From the NCBI RefSeq assembly GCF_002140915.1, contig NZ_NGKU01000001.1:301425-365424 (forward strand): a stretch of DNA of 64,000 nucleotides. The letters are read 5' to 3'. Below the pieces are notes generated by a model, which saw only the letters and a list, made by a program, of their open reading frames with translations, did no database searches and was not told the DNA's origin. Below, one piece after another: positions 1 to 9,553 of this stretch. Every line of letters starts with the position of its first letter. Positions within the stretch are counted from its first letter, which is position 1. The position numbers and the translations under genes were made by a program. The stretch comes from Candidatus Enterococcus testudinis. GTDB taxonomy: Bacteria > Bacillota > Bacilli > Lactobacillales > Enterococcaceae.

Positions 1-75
1 TTAGAAACTATGCTAGGTGTATCCGCTAATTCGGTCAATGTGTTTGTTCAAGGCGTACGCGTACTGCCAGATTAG
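1..75 (+). CDS. Asp23/Gls24 family protein (YloU-like), 3' end only
   Basis: The window opens inside a gene. Frame 1 reads 24 codons ending in LPD and a TAG stop at 73-75. The segment VSANSVNVFVQGVRV resembles the C-terminal strand of Asp23/Gls24-family proteins, and in Firmicutes the YloU member of that family lies directly before the DAK2-domain gene, as here. A second member of the family sits at 39697-40122. The assignment rests on a short tail and on synteny, so it is moderately sure. Confidence 0.6.
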   Translation, partial: LETMLGVSANSVNVFVQGVRVLPD

Positions 76-121
76 GCAAGGGATCCGTTCATGGCGGATG
101 ATTTTAAGGAGGACTATCTAA

Positions 122-1804
122 GTGAAGGTAACGAATATCAGCGCAAGTCAGTTTCAAGAAATGGTGCAGGCAGGCGCGTCTCGTCTACAAGTAAATGCAG
201 AGTTTGTCAACTCATTAAATGTTTTTCCTGTTCCTGATGGCGACACAGGAACCAATATGAATCTATCAATGACAAGCGGTGCCAAAGCAGTATCTGATGC
301 AACATCAGAAAAAGTCGGTGAATTGGCAGCCACATTATCCAAAGGCCTATTGATGGGTGCGCGGGGGAATTCTGGTGTGATTTTGTCACAGCTATTCCGC
401 GGCTTCTCTAAAGCTATTCCGACTGTCGATACATTGACTGCACCAGAATTGGCACAAGCCTTTACTCACGGTGTAGAAACAGCTTATAAAGCAGTGATGA
501 AACCAGTCGAAGGCACGATTTTGACGGTTGCGCGGATCGCTGCGGAATACGGTGAAAAGAAAGCCCAAACCAGCGATGACTGTATCGAAGTCATGAAAGC
601 GGTCGTGCATGGTGCCAAACGTTCTTTGGCGAAAACACCTGATTTATTGCCTGTCTTGAAAGAAGTCGGCGTCGTAGATAGTGGTGGACAAGGATTGCTA
701 TTCATTTATGAAGGTTTCCTAAATGCTTTGACTGGCGAATATCAAGCGGATGAAGTATTTGAACCAACACCAGCTGCAATGGATGAAATGGTCAATGCAG
801 AGCATCATCGCAGTGTGCAAGGTCAAATGGCCACAGAAGATATCACCTTTGGGTACTGTACAGAAATCATGGTCAAAATCGGCGAAGGACCAACCGTTGA
901 TAGTGATTTCGACTATGACACATTCCGTAACTACTTGAATGAGTTAGGTGATTCTTTATTGGTAGTCAATGACGACGAAATCATCAAAGTACATGTGCAT
1001 ACAGAACATCCCGGTGAAGTGATGAACTATGGCCAAAAATTTGGTTCATTGATCAAAATCAAAGTCGATAATATGCGCTTGCAGCATGAAACGTTGCTTG
1101 AACATGATCACCAAGCACAGGATGCCGCTCCTGCACCACGCCCGCGGACACCTTATGCGATCATTGCGATTGCAGCCGGTGAAGGCTTGAAACAATTGTT
1201 TACAAGTCTAGGCGCAGCGTATGTGATCAGCGGTGGCCAAACAATGAATCCAAGTACGGAAGACATTTTGTCAGCCGTTAAAGAAGTCAATGCCGATCAA
1301 GTCATCGTATTGCCGAACAACAAGAATATCTTTATGGCTGCCCAACAAGCAGCTGAAGTAGCTGAAGTACCAGTTGCAGTCGTTGAAACACGGACCATTT
1401 CTCAAGGGATGACTGCGATGCTGGCTTTCCATGAACAAGCTAGTCTTGAAGAAAACAAAGTAGCCATGACTGAAGTGTTGGCAAGCGTCGCAAGCGGTTC
1501 TGTGACCCATGCGATACGCAACACGTCTATCGATGGTATCGAGATCACTGAAGGAGACTTCCTAGGTATGGTGGATGGCAAAATCGTTGTCTCTGTGCCA
1601 GATCGTTTCTCTGCTTCTATGACGACATTGCAAAAAATGATCACAGAAGACACAGAAATCGTGACGATTATGATTGGTGAAGAAGGCAAAGCCAAAGAAG
1701 CCAACAAAATCGAAGAAGCGATCATCGCGTTACACCCAGAGATCGAAGTAGAAATTCACCAAGGCGATCAACCAGTGTATCCGTATCTCTTCTCAGCAGA
1801 ATAA
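122..1804 (+). CDS. fakA: Fatty acid kinase catalytic subunit FakA (DAK2/DegV-like, YloV)
   Basis: A cytoplasmic kinase that phosphorylates fatty acids held by a FakB (DegV) binding protein, making acyl-phosphate for PlsX. The 560-aa length is normal. The N-terminal DhaL/DAK2 domain (about residues 1-200) carries the PVPDGDTGTNM nucleotide/metal loop, GARGNSGVILSQ and VDSGGQGLL. The C-terminal half is the DegV-like FakA region. The start is GTG at 122, preceded by AAGGAGG at 106-112 with a 9-nt gap. plsX and an ACP gene lie 2-3 kb downstream, which fits a shared role in exogenous fatty-acid use. No FakB gene is in the window. Confidence 0.93.
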   Translation: MKVTNISASQFQEMVQAGASRLQVNAEFVNSLNVFPVPDGDTGTNMNLSMTSGAKAVSDATSEKVGELAATLSKGLLMGARGNSGVILSQLFRGFSKAIPTVDTLTAPELAQAFTHGVETAYKAVMKPVEGTILTVARIAAEYGEKKAQTSDDCIEVMKAVVHGAKRSLAKTPDLLPVLKEVGVVDSGGQGLLFIYEGFLNALTGEYQADEVFEPTPAAMDEMVNAEHHRSVQGQMATEDITFGYCTEIMVKIGEGPTVDSDFDYDTFRNYLNELGDSLLVVNDDEIIKVHVHTEHPGEVMNYGQKFGSLIKIKVDNMRLQHETLLEHDHQAQDAAPAPRPRTPYAIIAIAAGEGLKQLFTSLGAAYVISGGQTMNPSTEDILSAVKEVNADQVIVLPNNKNIFMAAQQAAEVAEVPVAVVETRTISQGMTAMLAFHEQASLEENKVAMTEVLASVASGSVTHAIRNTSIDGIEITEGDFLGMVDGKIVVSVPDRFSASMTTLQKMITEDTEIVTIMIGEEGKAKEANKIEEAIIALHPEIEVEIHQGDQPVYPYLFSAE

Positions 1805-1831
1805 TAAGCATTGGCAGGCGGGGGCAAAAGT

Positions 1832-1860
1832 CGGAGAACGATTTTTGGCTCCGTCTTTTT
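1832..1860 (+). terminator. Weak intrinsic terminator after fakA
   Basis: Arms CGGAG and CTCCG enclose a 12-nt loop and are followed by TCTTTTTT. The stem is only 5 bp, so read-through into recG is likely. Confidence 0.45.
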
Positions 1861-1928
1861 TCGTTACAGCGTATAATAGAAGGCATTGCGCAAATGAAGA
1901 GAAAAAATAAAGGAAAGGAGCGGTTCGT

Positions 1929-3959
1929 ATGTTGAAGCAACCACTGACCGTGTTGAAAGGTGTCGGCGAAAAGCGTGCCCAAGATTTTGCTGGTCTGGGC
2001 ATCGAGACCATTGAAGACCTATTGAAATACTATCCTTTTCGCTATGAAGATATTCAAGAACGGCAATTGGCAGAGATTCAAGACCAAGAAAAAGTGACAA
2101 TCAAAGGCATCGTGGTCTCGCCACCGGTGGTCAATCGATTTGGCTATAAGAAAAGCCGATTGCAATTTCGCATGATGCAAGACCATGATGTCTTCAATGT
2201 TTCCTTTTTCAATCAGCCCTATCTAAAAGACAAAGTCGAACTCTCAGAAGAGATTGCTGTATACGGCAAATGGGATGCCAAACGCAAAGCACTGACCGGT
2301 ATGAAAATCATTGGCAGCAAAAGCAGTGAAGAGTTTGCGCCAATCTATCACGTCAACAAATCGGTGCGACAAAGTGTCTTGATCGAGCTAATCAAACAGG
2401 CATTCACTGATTTTGGCGATCAAATTCCAGAAATCTTACCACAAAGTTTGATCGATAAATACCGCTTAATGGATCGAGGGGCTGCGATGTTTGCGATGCA
2501 TTTTCCCAAACAACCCCAAGAGAGTCATCAAGCGAAGCGCCGGGTCATTTTCGAAGAGTTTTTCTTGTTTCAAATGCAAATACAAGGATTGAAACGTAGG
2601 GAAAAGGATGCGAAAAATGGGCTGGTGATCGATTATGATGTGCAGCGGCTGAAACGCTTTACCCGCCAGTTGCCCTTTGAACTGACGAATGCCCAGAAAC
2701 GGGTCACCAATGAAATCTGTCATGACTTAAAGAGCCCCCTGCATATGCAGCGCCTGTTGCAAGGGGATGTGGGGAGTGGCAAAACAGTCGTTGCAGCGAT
2801 TGCTTTATATGCCACGATGACAGCGGGCTTTCAAGGTGCATTGATGGTACCGACCGAAATCTTGGCGCAGCAGCATCTGGAAAGTTTGAATCAGCTGTTT
2901 GATCCGTTAGAGGTTCGCACGGCACTTTTGACAGGGTCGACCAAGACCAAAGAACGGCGCGCGATCCTCGCATCATTAGCGGCCGGTGAAATCGATATTG
3001 TCGTCGGTACCCATGCGCTGATCCAAGAAGGGGTAGAATTTGCCCATTTGGGCCTAGTGATCACAGACGAGCAGCACCGCTTTGGTGTCAATCAACGCAA
3101 AGTTTTACGGGAGAAAGGCTACGCACCAGATGTCTTATTTATGACAGCTACGCCCATTCCCCGGACATTGGCGATCACGGCTTACGGCGAGATGGATGTA
3201 TCCATCATCGATGAAATGCCTGCCGGACGGATTCCAGTCGAAACACGGTGGGTGCGCCCGCCTCAGTTCGAATCGATTTTGGAATGGGCGCAAAGAGAGT
3301 TATCCGCGGGGCATCAAATGTATGTGATTTGTCCTTTGATCGAAGAATCCGAAATGTTGGATGTCAAAAATGCGACGGAAATCTTTGAACAATTGCAAAG
3401 CTATTTTGCACCGACCTATCAAGTCGGCATGCTGCATGGCAAAATGAAAAACACTGAAAAAGATGCAATCATGGCTTCTTTCAAAGAAAATAAACTGCAG
3501 GTCTTGGTTTCAACGACAGTCATCGAAGTCGGTGTCAACGTGCCGAATGCAACGGTTATGCTGATCATTGATGCCGATCGCTTTGGGTTGGCTCAATTAC
3601 ATCAATTAAGAGGACGTGTGGGGCGTGGTGCAGATGCGTCTTACTGTATTTTGATTGCCAACCCTAAGAATGAAACAGGGGTTGCGAGAATGACCGTTAT
3701 GACTGAAACCACCAATGGCTTTATTGTCAGCGAAAAAGATTTGGCCTTGCGCGGACCAGGAGAAGTTTTCGGAAATCGACAATCAGGATTGCCAGAGTTT
3801 GCGGCAGCCGATTTGGTGGCGGATGCCCATATTTTAGAAGTAGCGCAAGTGGAGGCAACTGAGCTGTGGCAAAAACAACAGTGGGAAGTACTGCCAGAAT
3901 ATCAGCCGTTGGCCGCATATTTGGCCGCCCAAAAAGCCGATAAACAGTTTTTTGATTGA
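1929..3959 (+). CDS. recG: ATP-dependent DNA helicase RecG
   Basis: Superfamily 2 helicase that remodels stalled replication forks and branch-migrates Holliday junctions. The 676-aa length is typical. The N-terminal wedge/OB domain (about residues 1-230) is followed by the motor: Walker A GDVGSGKT, motif II DEQH in [11 protein letters not shown], motif [12 protein letters not shown], and motif [11 protein letters not shown]. The ATG follows GGAAAGGAG. The stop lies 46 bp before the plsX start, and plsX may be co-transcribed. Confidence 0.97.
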   Translation: MLKQPLTVLKGVGEKRAQDFAGLGIETIEDLLKYYPFRYEDIQERQLAEIQDQEKVTIKGIVVSPPVVNRFGYKKSRLQFRMMQDHDVFNVSFFNQPYLKDKVELSEEIAVYGKWDAKRKALTGMKIIGSKSSEEFAPIYHVNKSVRQSVLIELIKQAFTDFGDQIPEILPQSLIDKYRLMDRGAAMFAMHFPKQPQESHQAKRRVIFEEFFLFQMQIQGLKRREKDAKNGLVIDYDVQRLKRFTRQLPFELTNAQKRVTNEICHDLKSPLHMQRLLQGDVGSGKTVVAAIALYATMTAGFQGALMVPTEILAQQHLESLNQLFDPLEVRTALLTGSTKTKERRAILASLAAGEIDIVVGTHALIQEGVEFAHLGLVITDEQHRFGVNQRKVLREKGYAPDVLFMTATPIPRTLAITAYGEMDVSIIDEMPAGRIPVETRWVRPPQFESILEWAQRELSAGHQMYVICPLIEESEMLDVKNATEIFEQLQSYFAPTYQVGMLHGKMKNTEKDAIMASFKENKLQVLVSTTVIEVGVNVPNATVMLIIDADRFGLAQLHQLRGRVGRGADASYCILIANPKNETGVARMTVMTETTNGFIVSEKDLALRGPGEVFGNRQSGLPEFAAADLVADAHILEVAQVEATELWQKQQWEVLPEYQPLAAYLAAQKADKQFFD

Positions 3960-4005
3960 GAAATTATGCTATACTAATGAGGAAAATGAAGGGAGTGGCA
4001 ACGAC

Positions 4006-5025
4006 ATGCGAATTGCCGTTGATGCAATGGGTGGAGACAACGCCCCGAAAGCTATCGTGGAAGGTGTCATGCTGGCAAAAAAAGAATTTCCAGATATTGC
4101 GTTTCAATTATATGGAAAAGAAAATGAAATCAAAAAATATGTGACCGATGAAAGTCAGATCACAATTATTCATACCGATGAAAAAATCAATAGTGATGAT
4201 GAACCTGTCAAGGCCATCCGCCGCAAGAAAACTGCCTCCATGGTGTTAGCCGCACAAGCGGTCAAAGAAGGTCGTGCAGACGCCATCTTTTCTGCCGGCA
4301 ATACCGGCGCTTTGTTGGCAGCTGGGCTGTTTATTGTCGGACGGATCAAAGGAATTGACCGACCAGGCTTGATGTCTACAATGCCTGTGATTGGCAAAGA
4401 TGCTGGGTTTGATATGTTAGACTTAGGCGCCAATGCAGACAACAAACCGGAACACTTGGTCAATTACGCCGTATTGGGAACTTTCTATGCCCAAAAAGTC
4501 CGGGGAATCAACACACCTCGTGTCGGTCTTTTGAACAATGGGACCGAAGAAACCAAAGGCAGTGAATTGACGAAGAAAGCCTTTGAATTGTTATCTGCAG
4601 AGCCATCGATCCATTTTATTGGCAATGTTGAAGCCAGAGAATTATTGAATGGGGCGGCAGATGTTGTGGTGACGGATGGCTTTACTGGGAATGCTGTCTT
4701 GAAATCAATTGAAGGCACCGCGTTGAATTTGATGGGCTTGCTGAAGTCATCTATTATGGATGCTGGTGTCAAAGGGAAACTAGGCGCAGTGCTATTGAAA
4801 GATGCGTTGCGAAACGTTAAAAATGAGATGGATTACGCGAAACATGGCGGCGCCGTTCTTTTCGGCCTAAAAGCACCAGTCATCAAAACCCATGGCTCTA
4901 CCGGTCCAGAAGCAGTTGCTTACACGATCAAACAAATCCATACGATGCTTGAAACAGATGTCGTCGCTCAGTTGGTTGCGCATTATGAAACAACCACCGC
5001 AACGGAAGTTTCGCAATCGGAATGA
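4006..5025 (+). CDS. plsX: Phosphate acyltransferase PlsX
   Basis: Interconverts acyl-ACP and acyl-phosphate, feeding PlsY in phospholipid synthesis. The open frame reaches back to a TTG at 3952 inside recG. The supported start is ATG 4006: it has a GAAGGGAGTGG ribosome site at 3988-3998, and it gives the family start [14 protein letters not shown] and 339 aa, the usual length. Signature segments include [20 protein letters not shown] and [13 protein letters not shown]. acpP follows 107 bp downstream. With FakA upstream, the locus joins fatty-acid phosphorylation to acyl-ACP formation. Confidence 0.95.
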   Translation: MRIAVDAMGGDNAPKAIVEGVMLAKKEFPDIAFQLYGKENEIKKYVTDESQITIIHTDEKINSDDEPVKAIRRKKTASMVLAAQAVKEGRADAIFSAGNTGALLAAGLFIVGRIKGIDRPGLMSTMPVIGKDAGFDMLDLGANADNKPEHLVNYAVLGTFYAQKVRGINTPRVGLLNNGTEETKGSELTKKAFELLSAEPSIHFIGNVEARELLNGAADVVVTDGFTGNAVLKSIEGTALNLMGLLKSSIMDAGVKGKLGAVLLKDALRNVKNEMDYAKHGGAVLFGLKAPVIKTHGSTGPEAVAYTIKQIHTMLETDVVAQLVAHYETTTATEVSQSE

Positions 5026-5132
5026 CATCGTTGTAACAAAAATGCAAAAAAACCTAGACAAATACCTGTGAAAGCAGTACAATGTTTCTTAGCCATTCTA
5101 TGTTTTGTGCAAACGCGTGGAGGTGAAGCCAG

Positions 5133-5375
5133 TTGACACGAGATGAAGTATTCAAGAAAGTAGCAGTCGTGATCGCCAATCATTTTGAGATTGATGCCGA
5201 GAACGTGACAGATACAATGAGCATTAAAGACGACTTGAACGCTGATTCGATCAGTGTGATGGAATTCGTCCTAGAACTAGAAGATGAATTTGGTACCGAG
5301 ATTTCAGATGAAGATGCCGAGCAGATCGAAACAGTCGGTGGAGCGGTTGATTATATTTCAAGCCATCTTGCTTAA
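5133..5375 (+). CDS. acpP: Acyl carrier protein (plsX-linked, AcpB-type)
   Basis: An acidic 80-aa carrier protein that holds acyl chains on a 4'-phosphopantetheine arm. The attachment site is Ser39 in NADSISVME (canonical DSL becomes DSI). The start is TTG 5133, with GGAGGTG at 5119-5125. In Enterococcus faecalis two ACPs are known: AcpA in the fab cluster and AcpB next to plsX, the latter tied to use of exogenous fatty acids. Position alone makes this the AcpB type; that is inference from synteny. A strong terminator follows directly. Confidence 0.9.
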   Translation: MTRDEVFKKVAVVIANHFEIDAENVTDTMSIKDDLNADSISVMEFVLELEDEFGTEISDEDAEQIETVGGAVDYISSHLA

Positions 5376-5385
5376 GACAGTGTAA

Positions 5386-5420
5386 AAGAGCTAAGTCCTA
5401 GATGACTTGGCTCTTTCTTT
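5386..5420 (+). terminator. Intrinsic terminator after acpP
   Basis: A 12-bp stem AAGAGCTAAGTC / GACTTGGCTCTT with one G-T pair and a 6-nt loop, followed by TCTTTAT. It closes the fakA-recG-plsX-acpP block. Confidence 0.8.
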
Positions 5421-5554
5421 ATCCTGTTCTTCAATAAGGGTTCCTTTAATCGATTTTTGCAAGCCATTTCAACCATGCGGAAAAAGCTGACATGGCAATG
5501 ATGTAAGTCTATTGTAAGTATTCTGAAAATTCAGTGTTTTTGTTTTTGTGGGGC

Positions 5555-5583
5555 TTGCATTATTAGAATCATTTCTATATAAT
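5555..5583 (+). promoter_or_regulatory. Promoter of the opp operon
   Basis: TTGCAT at 5555-5560 and TATAAT at 5578-5583 are 17 bp apart. The likely transcript start leaves about 105 nt of leader before oppD. No clear operator was seen in the surrounding AT-rich 5421-5694 gap. Confidence 0.7.
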
Positions 5584-5694
5584 TATTAAGAATATATTAT
5601 ACAATGTTAAGAAAGCTTTCGGAATTCATTCGTTTATTCCTAGTTTTTTATTAGCACTTGCACGTCATCTTAGAAAGTAGAGAGGGGTATTCGA

Positions 5695-6702
5695 TTGTCC
5701 AGAGATAATCAGTTACTAGATGTTCAAAACCTTCATACAGGTTTCCGTATTAAAGATGATTACTATGATGCAGTAGATGGCATTTCTTTCACATTAGATC
5801 GCAATGAGATATTAGCGATCGTTGGAGAATCCGGCTGCGGAAAAAGTACATTAGCGACCACGATCATGGGCTTGCATGATCACAACAACACCAAAATCAC
5901 TGGTGAGATCTTATATAAAGATCTAAATTTATCAAATTTAAATGAAACATTGTACAACAAGATCCGTGGCAATGATATTGGTATGATTTTCCAAGATCCA
6001 TTGTCTGCATTGAACCCATTGATGCGTATTGAAGATCAAATCAAAGAAGGTTTGTCCTATCATACAGACATGTCCGCTGAGCAACGTCAAGCACGGGCAT
6101 TAGAGTTATTAGAACAAGTGGGTATTCCTAATCCGCCACGAGTGGGGCGTCAATATCCTCATGAATTATCAGGGGGGATGCGCCAACGGGTCATCATCGC
6201 TATTGCGATTGCATGTAAACCGCCAATCATCATCGCTGATGAGCCAACAACAGCTCTTGACGTGACGATCCAAGCACAAATTTTGGATTTATTGAAAGAT
6301 CTGCAAGAAGAAACGCAAACGGGGATCATTTTAATCACCCATGACCTTGGTGTCGTAGCCGAAATGGCTGATCGCGTGGCTGTTATGTACGGCGGACAAT
6401 TCGTCGAAGTTGCAACTGCTGAAGAACTATTTTCAAATCCAAAACATCCTTACACACGTTCATTATTAAACTCGATCCCACAAGAAAATTCGCAAGACAG
6501 TGAACTGCATGTGATCGAAGGCGTCGTGCCTTCATTGAAAAATATGCCTCGGACAGGCTGCCGTTTTGCAGCGCGGATTCCTTGGATACCTGAAAGTGAT
6601 CACGAAGAAAACCCAGTATTGCATGAAGTGGCGCCTGACCATTTGGTTCGCTGTACATGCTACAAGCATTTCCATTTTAGAGACGAAGAAGGAGAAGTGT
6701 AG
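5695..6702 (+). CDS. oppD: Oligopeptide ABC transporter ATP-binding protein OppD
   Basis: One of two ATPases powering oligopeptide import through OppBC. Length 335 aa. Walker A GESGCGKST, Q-loop region IFQDPLSALNP, signature ELSGGMRQR, Walker B IIIADEPTTALD and the switch His in ITHDLGVVAE are all present. The C-terminal oligopeptide extension starts with TGCRFAARIP and ends RCTCYKH; the Cys of the common RCP motif is replaced by Ile. The start is TTG 5695, with GAGAGGGG about 8 nt upstream. It is the first gene of a D-F-B-C-A operon, and oppF starts at the next base after its stop. Confidence 0.94.
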   Translation: MSRDNQLLDVQNLHTGFRIKDDYYDAVDGISFTLDRNEILAIVGESGCGKSTLATTIMGLHDHNNTKITGEILYKDLNLSNLNETLYNKIRGNDIGMIFQDPLSALNPLMRIEDQIKEGLSYHTDMSAEQRQARALELLEQVGIPNPPRVGRQYPHELSGGMRQRVIIAIAIACKPPIIIADEPTTALDVTIQAQILDLLKDLQEETQTGIILITHDLGVVAEMADRVAVMYGGQFVEVATAEELFSNPKHPYTRSLLNSIPQENSQDSELHVIEGVVPSLKNMPRTGCRFAARIPWIPESDHEENPVLHEVAPDHLVRCTCYKHFHFRDEEGEV

Positions 6703-7647
6703 ATGACAGAATTAATTACAATCAAAGATCTGAAAGTCCACTATCCGATTCGCAGCGGGTTTTTCAACCGTGTGACTGACTTTGTTTACGCGGTAGACGG
6801 TGTCGACTTTGTGATCGAAAAAGGCAAGACCTATGGGTTAGTTGGTGAATCTGGTTCAGGGAAATCAACGACCGGTAAAGCCATTGTTGGACTAGAAAAA
6901 GTGACCAGCGGCGGCATCATTTATGAAGGGCAAGACGTGACCAAACGTTCTGTTCGCAAAAAAATGAACTATAACAAAGACGTCCAAATGATTTTCCAAG
7001 ATTCAATGTCTAGTTTGAACCCCAAAAAACGGGTGATTGACATCATCGCTGAACCGCTGCGGAACTTCGACCGTCTTAGTGACCAAGAAGAAAAGCAACG
7101 TGTGAAAAGTCTGCTGGATATCGTAGGGATGCCAGAAGATGCATTGTACAAATATCCCCATGAGTTTTCTGGTGGACAAAGACAACGTTTGGGTGTTGCT
7201 CGGGCAGTTGCCACAAACCCTAAATTGATCATCGCGGATGAACCTGTATCTGCTTTGGACCTTTCTGTGCAAGCACAAGTATTGAACTTCATGAAACGAA
7301 TCCAGCAAGAATTCGGCTTAAGTTTCTTGTTTATCTCTCATGACTTAGGTGTCGTGAAACATATGTGTGACAATATCGCCATCATGTATAAAGGGCGCTT
7401 CGTTGAAATCGGCACCCGGGAAGATATTTATCAAGATCCACGCCATATCTATACCAAACGGTTGTTATCAGCCATCCCTCAAATCGACGTAAAAAATCGT
7501 GAAGCCCACAAAGACAACCGCCGTCGGGTGGAATTAGACTATGTGACGCATCAAAAAGATTATTATGACGAAACTGGCCGGGTGTATGATTTGCGGACGA
7601 TTACCGCATCACATCAAGTCGCATTGAAAAATGGGGGTGCTGAATAA
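6703..7647 (+). CDS. oppF: Oligopeptide ABC transporter ATP-binding protein OppF
   Basis: Second ATPase of the importer, 314 aa. It has Walker A GESGSGKST, the conserved IFQDSMSSLNPKKR, signature FSGGQRQR, Walker B IIADEPVSALD and ISHDLGVVKH. Its C-terminal extension is short and has no Cys. The stop overlaps the oppB start by one base (TAATG), which suggests coupled translation. Confidence 0.94.
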   Translation: MTELITIKDLKVHYPIRSGFFNRVTDFVYAVDGVDFVIEKGKTYGLVGESGSGKSTTGKAIVGLEKVTSGGIIYEGQDVTKRSVRKKMNYNKDVQMIFQDSMSSLNPKKRVIDIIAEPLRNFDRLSDQEEKQRVKSLLDIVGMPEDALYKYPHEFSGGQRQRLGVARAVATNPKLIIADEPVSALDLSVQAQVLNFMKRIQQEFGLSFLFISHDLGVVKHMCDNIAIMYKGRFVEIGTREDIYQDPRHIYTKRLLSAIPQIDVKNREAHKDNRRRVELDYVTHQKDYYDETGRVYDLRTITASHQVALKNGGAE

Positions 7648-8603
7648 TGTGGAAAACAATTCTACGTCGTTTGTTGTTGATGATCCCTCAAGTCATTATT
7701 TTGAGTATTTTGATTTTCTTGATTGCACAAGCAATGCCAGGGGATCCGTTTACCGGGTTGATCAACCCAAACCAAGATCCAGCCGTAATTGAAAAAATGC
7801 GGGAAGCAGCCGGATTAAATGATCCGTGGTATACCCAATATTTCCGCTGGATCGGCAATGCAGTCCAAGGGGACTTCGGACAAAGCTTCATTTATAAGCT
7901 GCCTGTCGCAACCTTGTTGTCAGGCCGGATCACAAACACATTATGGTTATCATTACTAACAGTTATTTTGACATACTTGATTGCAATTCCTTTAGGTATG
8001 TGGGCTGGTCGTTACCAAGATTCATTCATCGATAAAGTAGTAGTCATCTATAACTTTTTTAGTTTTGCTGTTCCATTGTTTATCTTTGCTTTGTTGGCAT
8101 TGTTCATTTTTGGCTATCGTCTAGGTTGGTTCCCAACGAGCGGTTCTGTTGTGCCAGGTGTCAGCGGCATGGCTGAGTTTTGGAGTCGCTTGTATCATTT
8201 GATCTTGCCTTCCATTACGTCGGCATTATTGGGGACGGCAGTAACGATCCAGTACTTGCGTAGTGAAGTGATTGATTCGAAATCACTTGATTTTGTTCGT
8301 ACAGCCCGTTCAAAAGGCGTACCAACAAATAAAGTCTTCTCACGTCACGTCTTTCGGAATGCATCATTACCGATTGCCTCACAAATGGGGTATGAGATTA
8401 CTTCCTTGATTGCTGGATCAGTGGTTATCGAAAAAATCTTCGCCTATCCAGGTGTAGGTAAGTTGTTTATTGATAGTATCGTACAGCGGGATTACGCCGT
8501 GATTACATCGTTGACGTTGATCTTAGGGTTGGCTACGCTGATCGGTACGTTGTTATCTGATATCATTATGAGTATTGTCGATCCAAGAATCAGAATCCAG
8601 TAA
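7647..8603 (+). CDS. oppB: Oligopeptide ABC transporter permease OppB
   Basis: Inner-membrane permease, 318 aa. The N-terminal helix MWKTILRRLLLMIPQVIIL is followed by the AQAMPGDPF segment typical of OppB, an extracytoplasmic loop, and five further hydrophobic helices. The cytoplasmic EAA-type loop lies around DFVRTARSKGV. It pairs with OppC 15 bp downstream. Confidence 0.93.
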   Translation: MWKTILRRLLLMIPQVIILSILIFLIAQAMPGDPFTGLINPNQDPAVIEKMREAAGLNDPWYTQYFRWIGNAVQGDFGQSFIYKLPVATLLSGRITNTLWLSLLTVILTYLIAIPLGMWAGRYQDSFIDKVVVIYNFFSFAVPLFIFALLALFIFGYRLGWFPTSGSVVPGVSGMAEFWSRLYHLILPSITSALLGTAVTIQYLRSEVIDSKSLDFVRTARSKGVPTNKVFSRHVFRNASLPIASQMGYEITSLIAGSVVIEKIFAYPGVGKLFIDSIVQRDYAVITSLTLILGLATLIGTLLSDIIMSIVDPRIRIQ

Positions 8604-8618
8604 TAGGAGGGGATAAGC

Positions 8619-9536
8619 ATGTCTGAAAAGAAAGAAAAAGATTTAAAACAAGAAAGTATCCCGCCTATGGGATTAAAAATGATTTTTCGCGAATTTTTAA
8701 AAGACAAAATTGCCATTTTCTCATTGGTATTTTTAGTCGCTGTTTTACTATTCGTGTTTATTGGTTCGGCTATGATGGATCAAACCCAAGTGATGCGTGT
8801 CAGCATCCTTGATAAATATGCAGTGCCTGGCGCTGTTTCGCCAAACGGCGGCACCTACCTTTTAGGGGCGGATGAAGGTGGCCGTGATGTTTGGGGACAG
8901 TTAGTGATTGGTGCCCGTAATTCGATATTGATTGGGTTCTCCATTACGATCATTACATCGATCGTTGGGGTTGGCCTAGGGATCATTTCTGGTTACTATG
9001 GCGGAATGATCGATAATATTCTGATGCGAATCGTCGATTTCGTGATGATTTTGCCGATCATGTTGATCATTATCGTTATCGTGTCGATCGTACCTCGCTA
9101 TGATGTTTGGACCTTTATATGGGTCATGAGTGCCTTTTACTGGGTCGGAAAAGCGCGGCTCTTCCGAAGTAAGACCTTGTCAGAAGGCCGTAGAGATTAT
9201 GTTAGTGCGTCGAAAACCTTAGGAACCAATGACTTTGTCATTATGTTCCGCGAAATCATGCCGAACTTGAGCTCATTGATCATCACCAACTTAACAATGA
9301 ACTTTGCAGCCAATATCGGTATTGAAACGACACTAACGTTCTTAGGTTTTGGTCTACCGACCAATGTACCTAGTTTAGGTACGTTGATTGGATACGCCAG
9401 CAGCGGTGATGTGCTGGTCAATAGACAATGGATTTGGTTACCCGCGTCAATTCTGATTTTGGTCTTGATGTTGAGTATAAATTACGTTGGTCAAGCATTT
9501 AAGCGTTCAGCAGATGCGCGTCAGCGGTTAGGATAA
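8619..9536 (+). CDS. oppC: Oligopeptide ABC transporter permease OppC
   Basis: Second permease of the importer, 305 aa. A charged cytoplasmic N-terminus (MSEKKEKDLKQ) leads into a first helix near residues 30-55. The family segment GADEGGRDVWGQLVIGARNS and the EAA-type loop DYVSASKTLGTNDFVIM are present. A TAGGAGGGG ribosome site precedes the ATG. Confidence 0.93.
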   Translation: MSEKKEKDLKQESIPPMGLKMIFREFLKDKIAIFSLVFLVAVLLFVFIGSAMMDQTQVMRVSILDKYAVPGAVSPNGGTYLLGADEGGRDVWGQLVIGARNSILIGFSITIITSIVGVGLGIISGYYGGMIDNILMRIVDFVMILPIMLIIIVIVSIVPRYDVWTFIWVMSAFYWVGKARLFRSKTLSEGRRDYVSASKTLGTNDFVIMFREIMPNLSSLIITNLTMNFAANIGIETTLTFLGFGLPTNVPSLGTLIGYASSGDVLVNRQWIWLPASILILVLMLSINYVGQAFKRSADARQRLG

Positions 9537-9553
9537 TTTAAGGAGGATACAGG

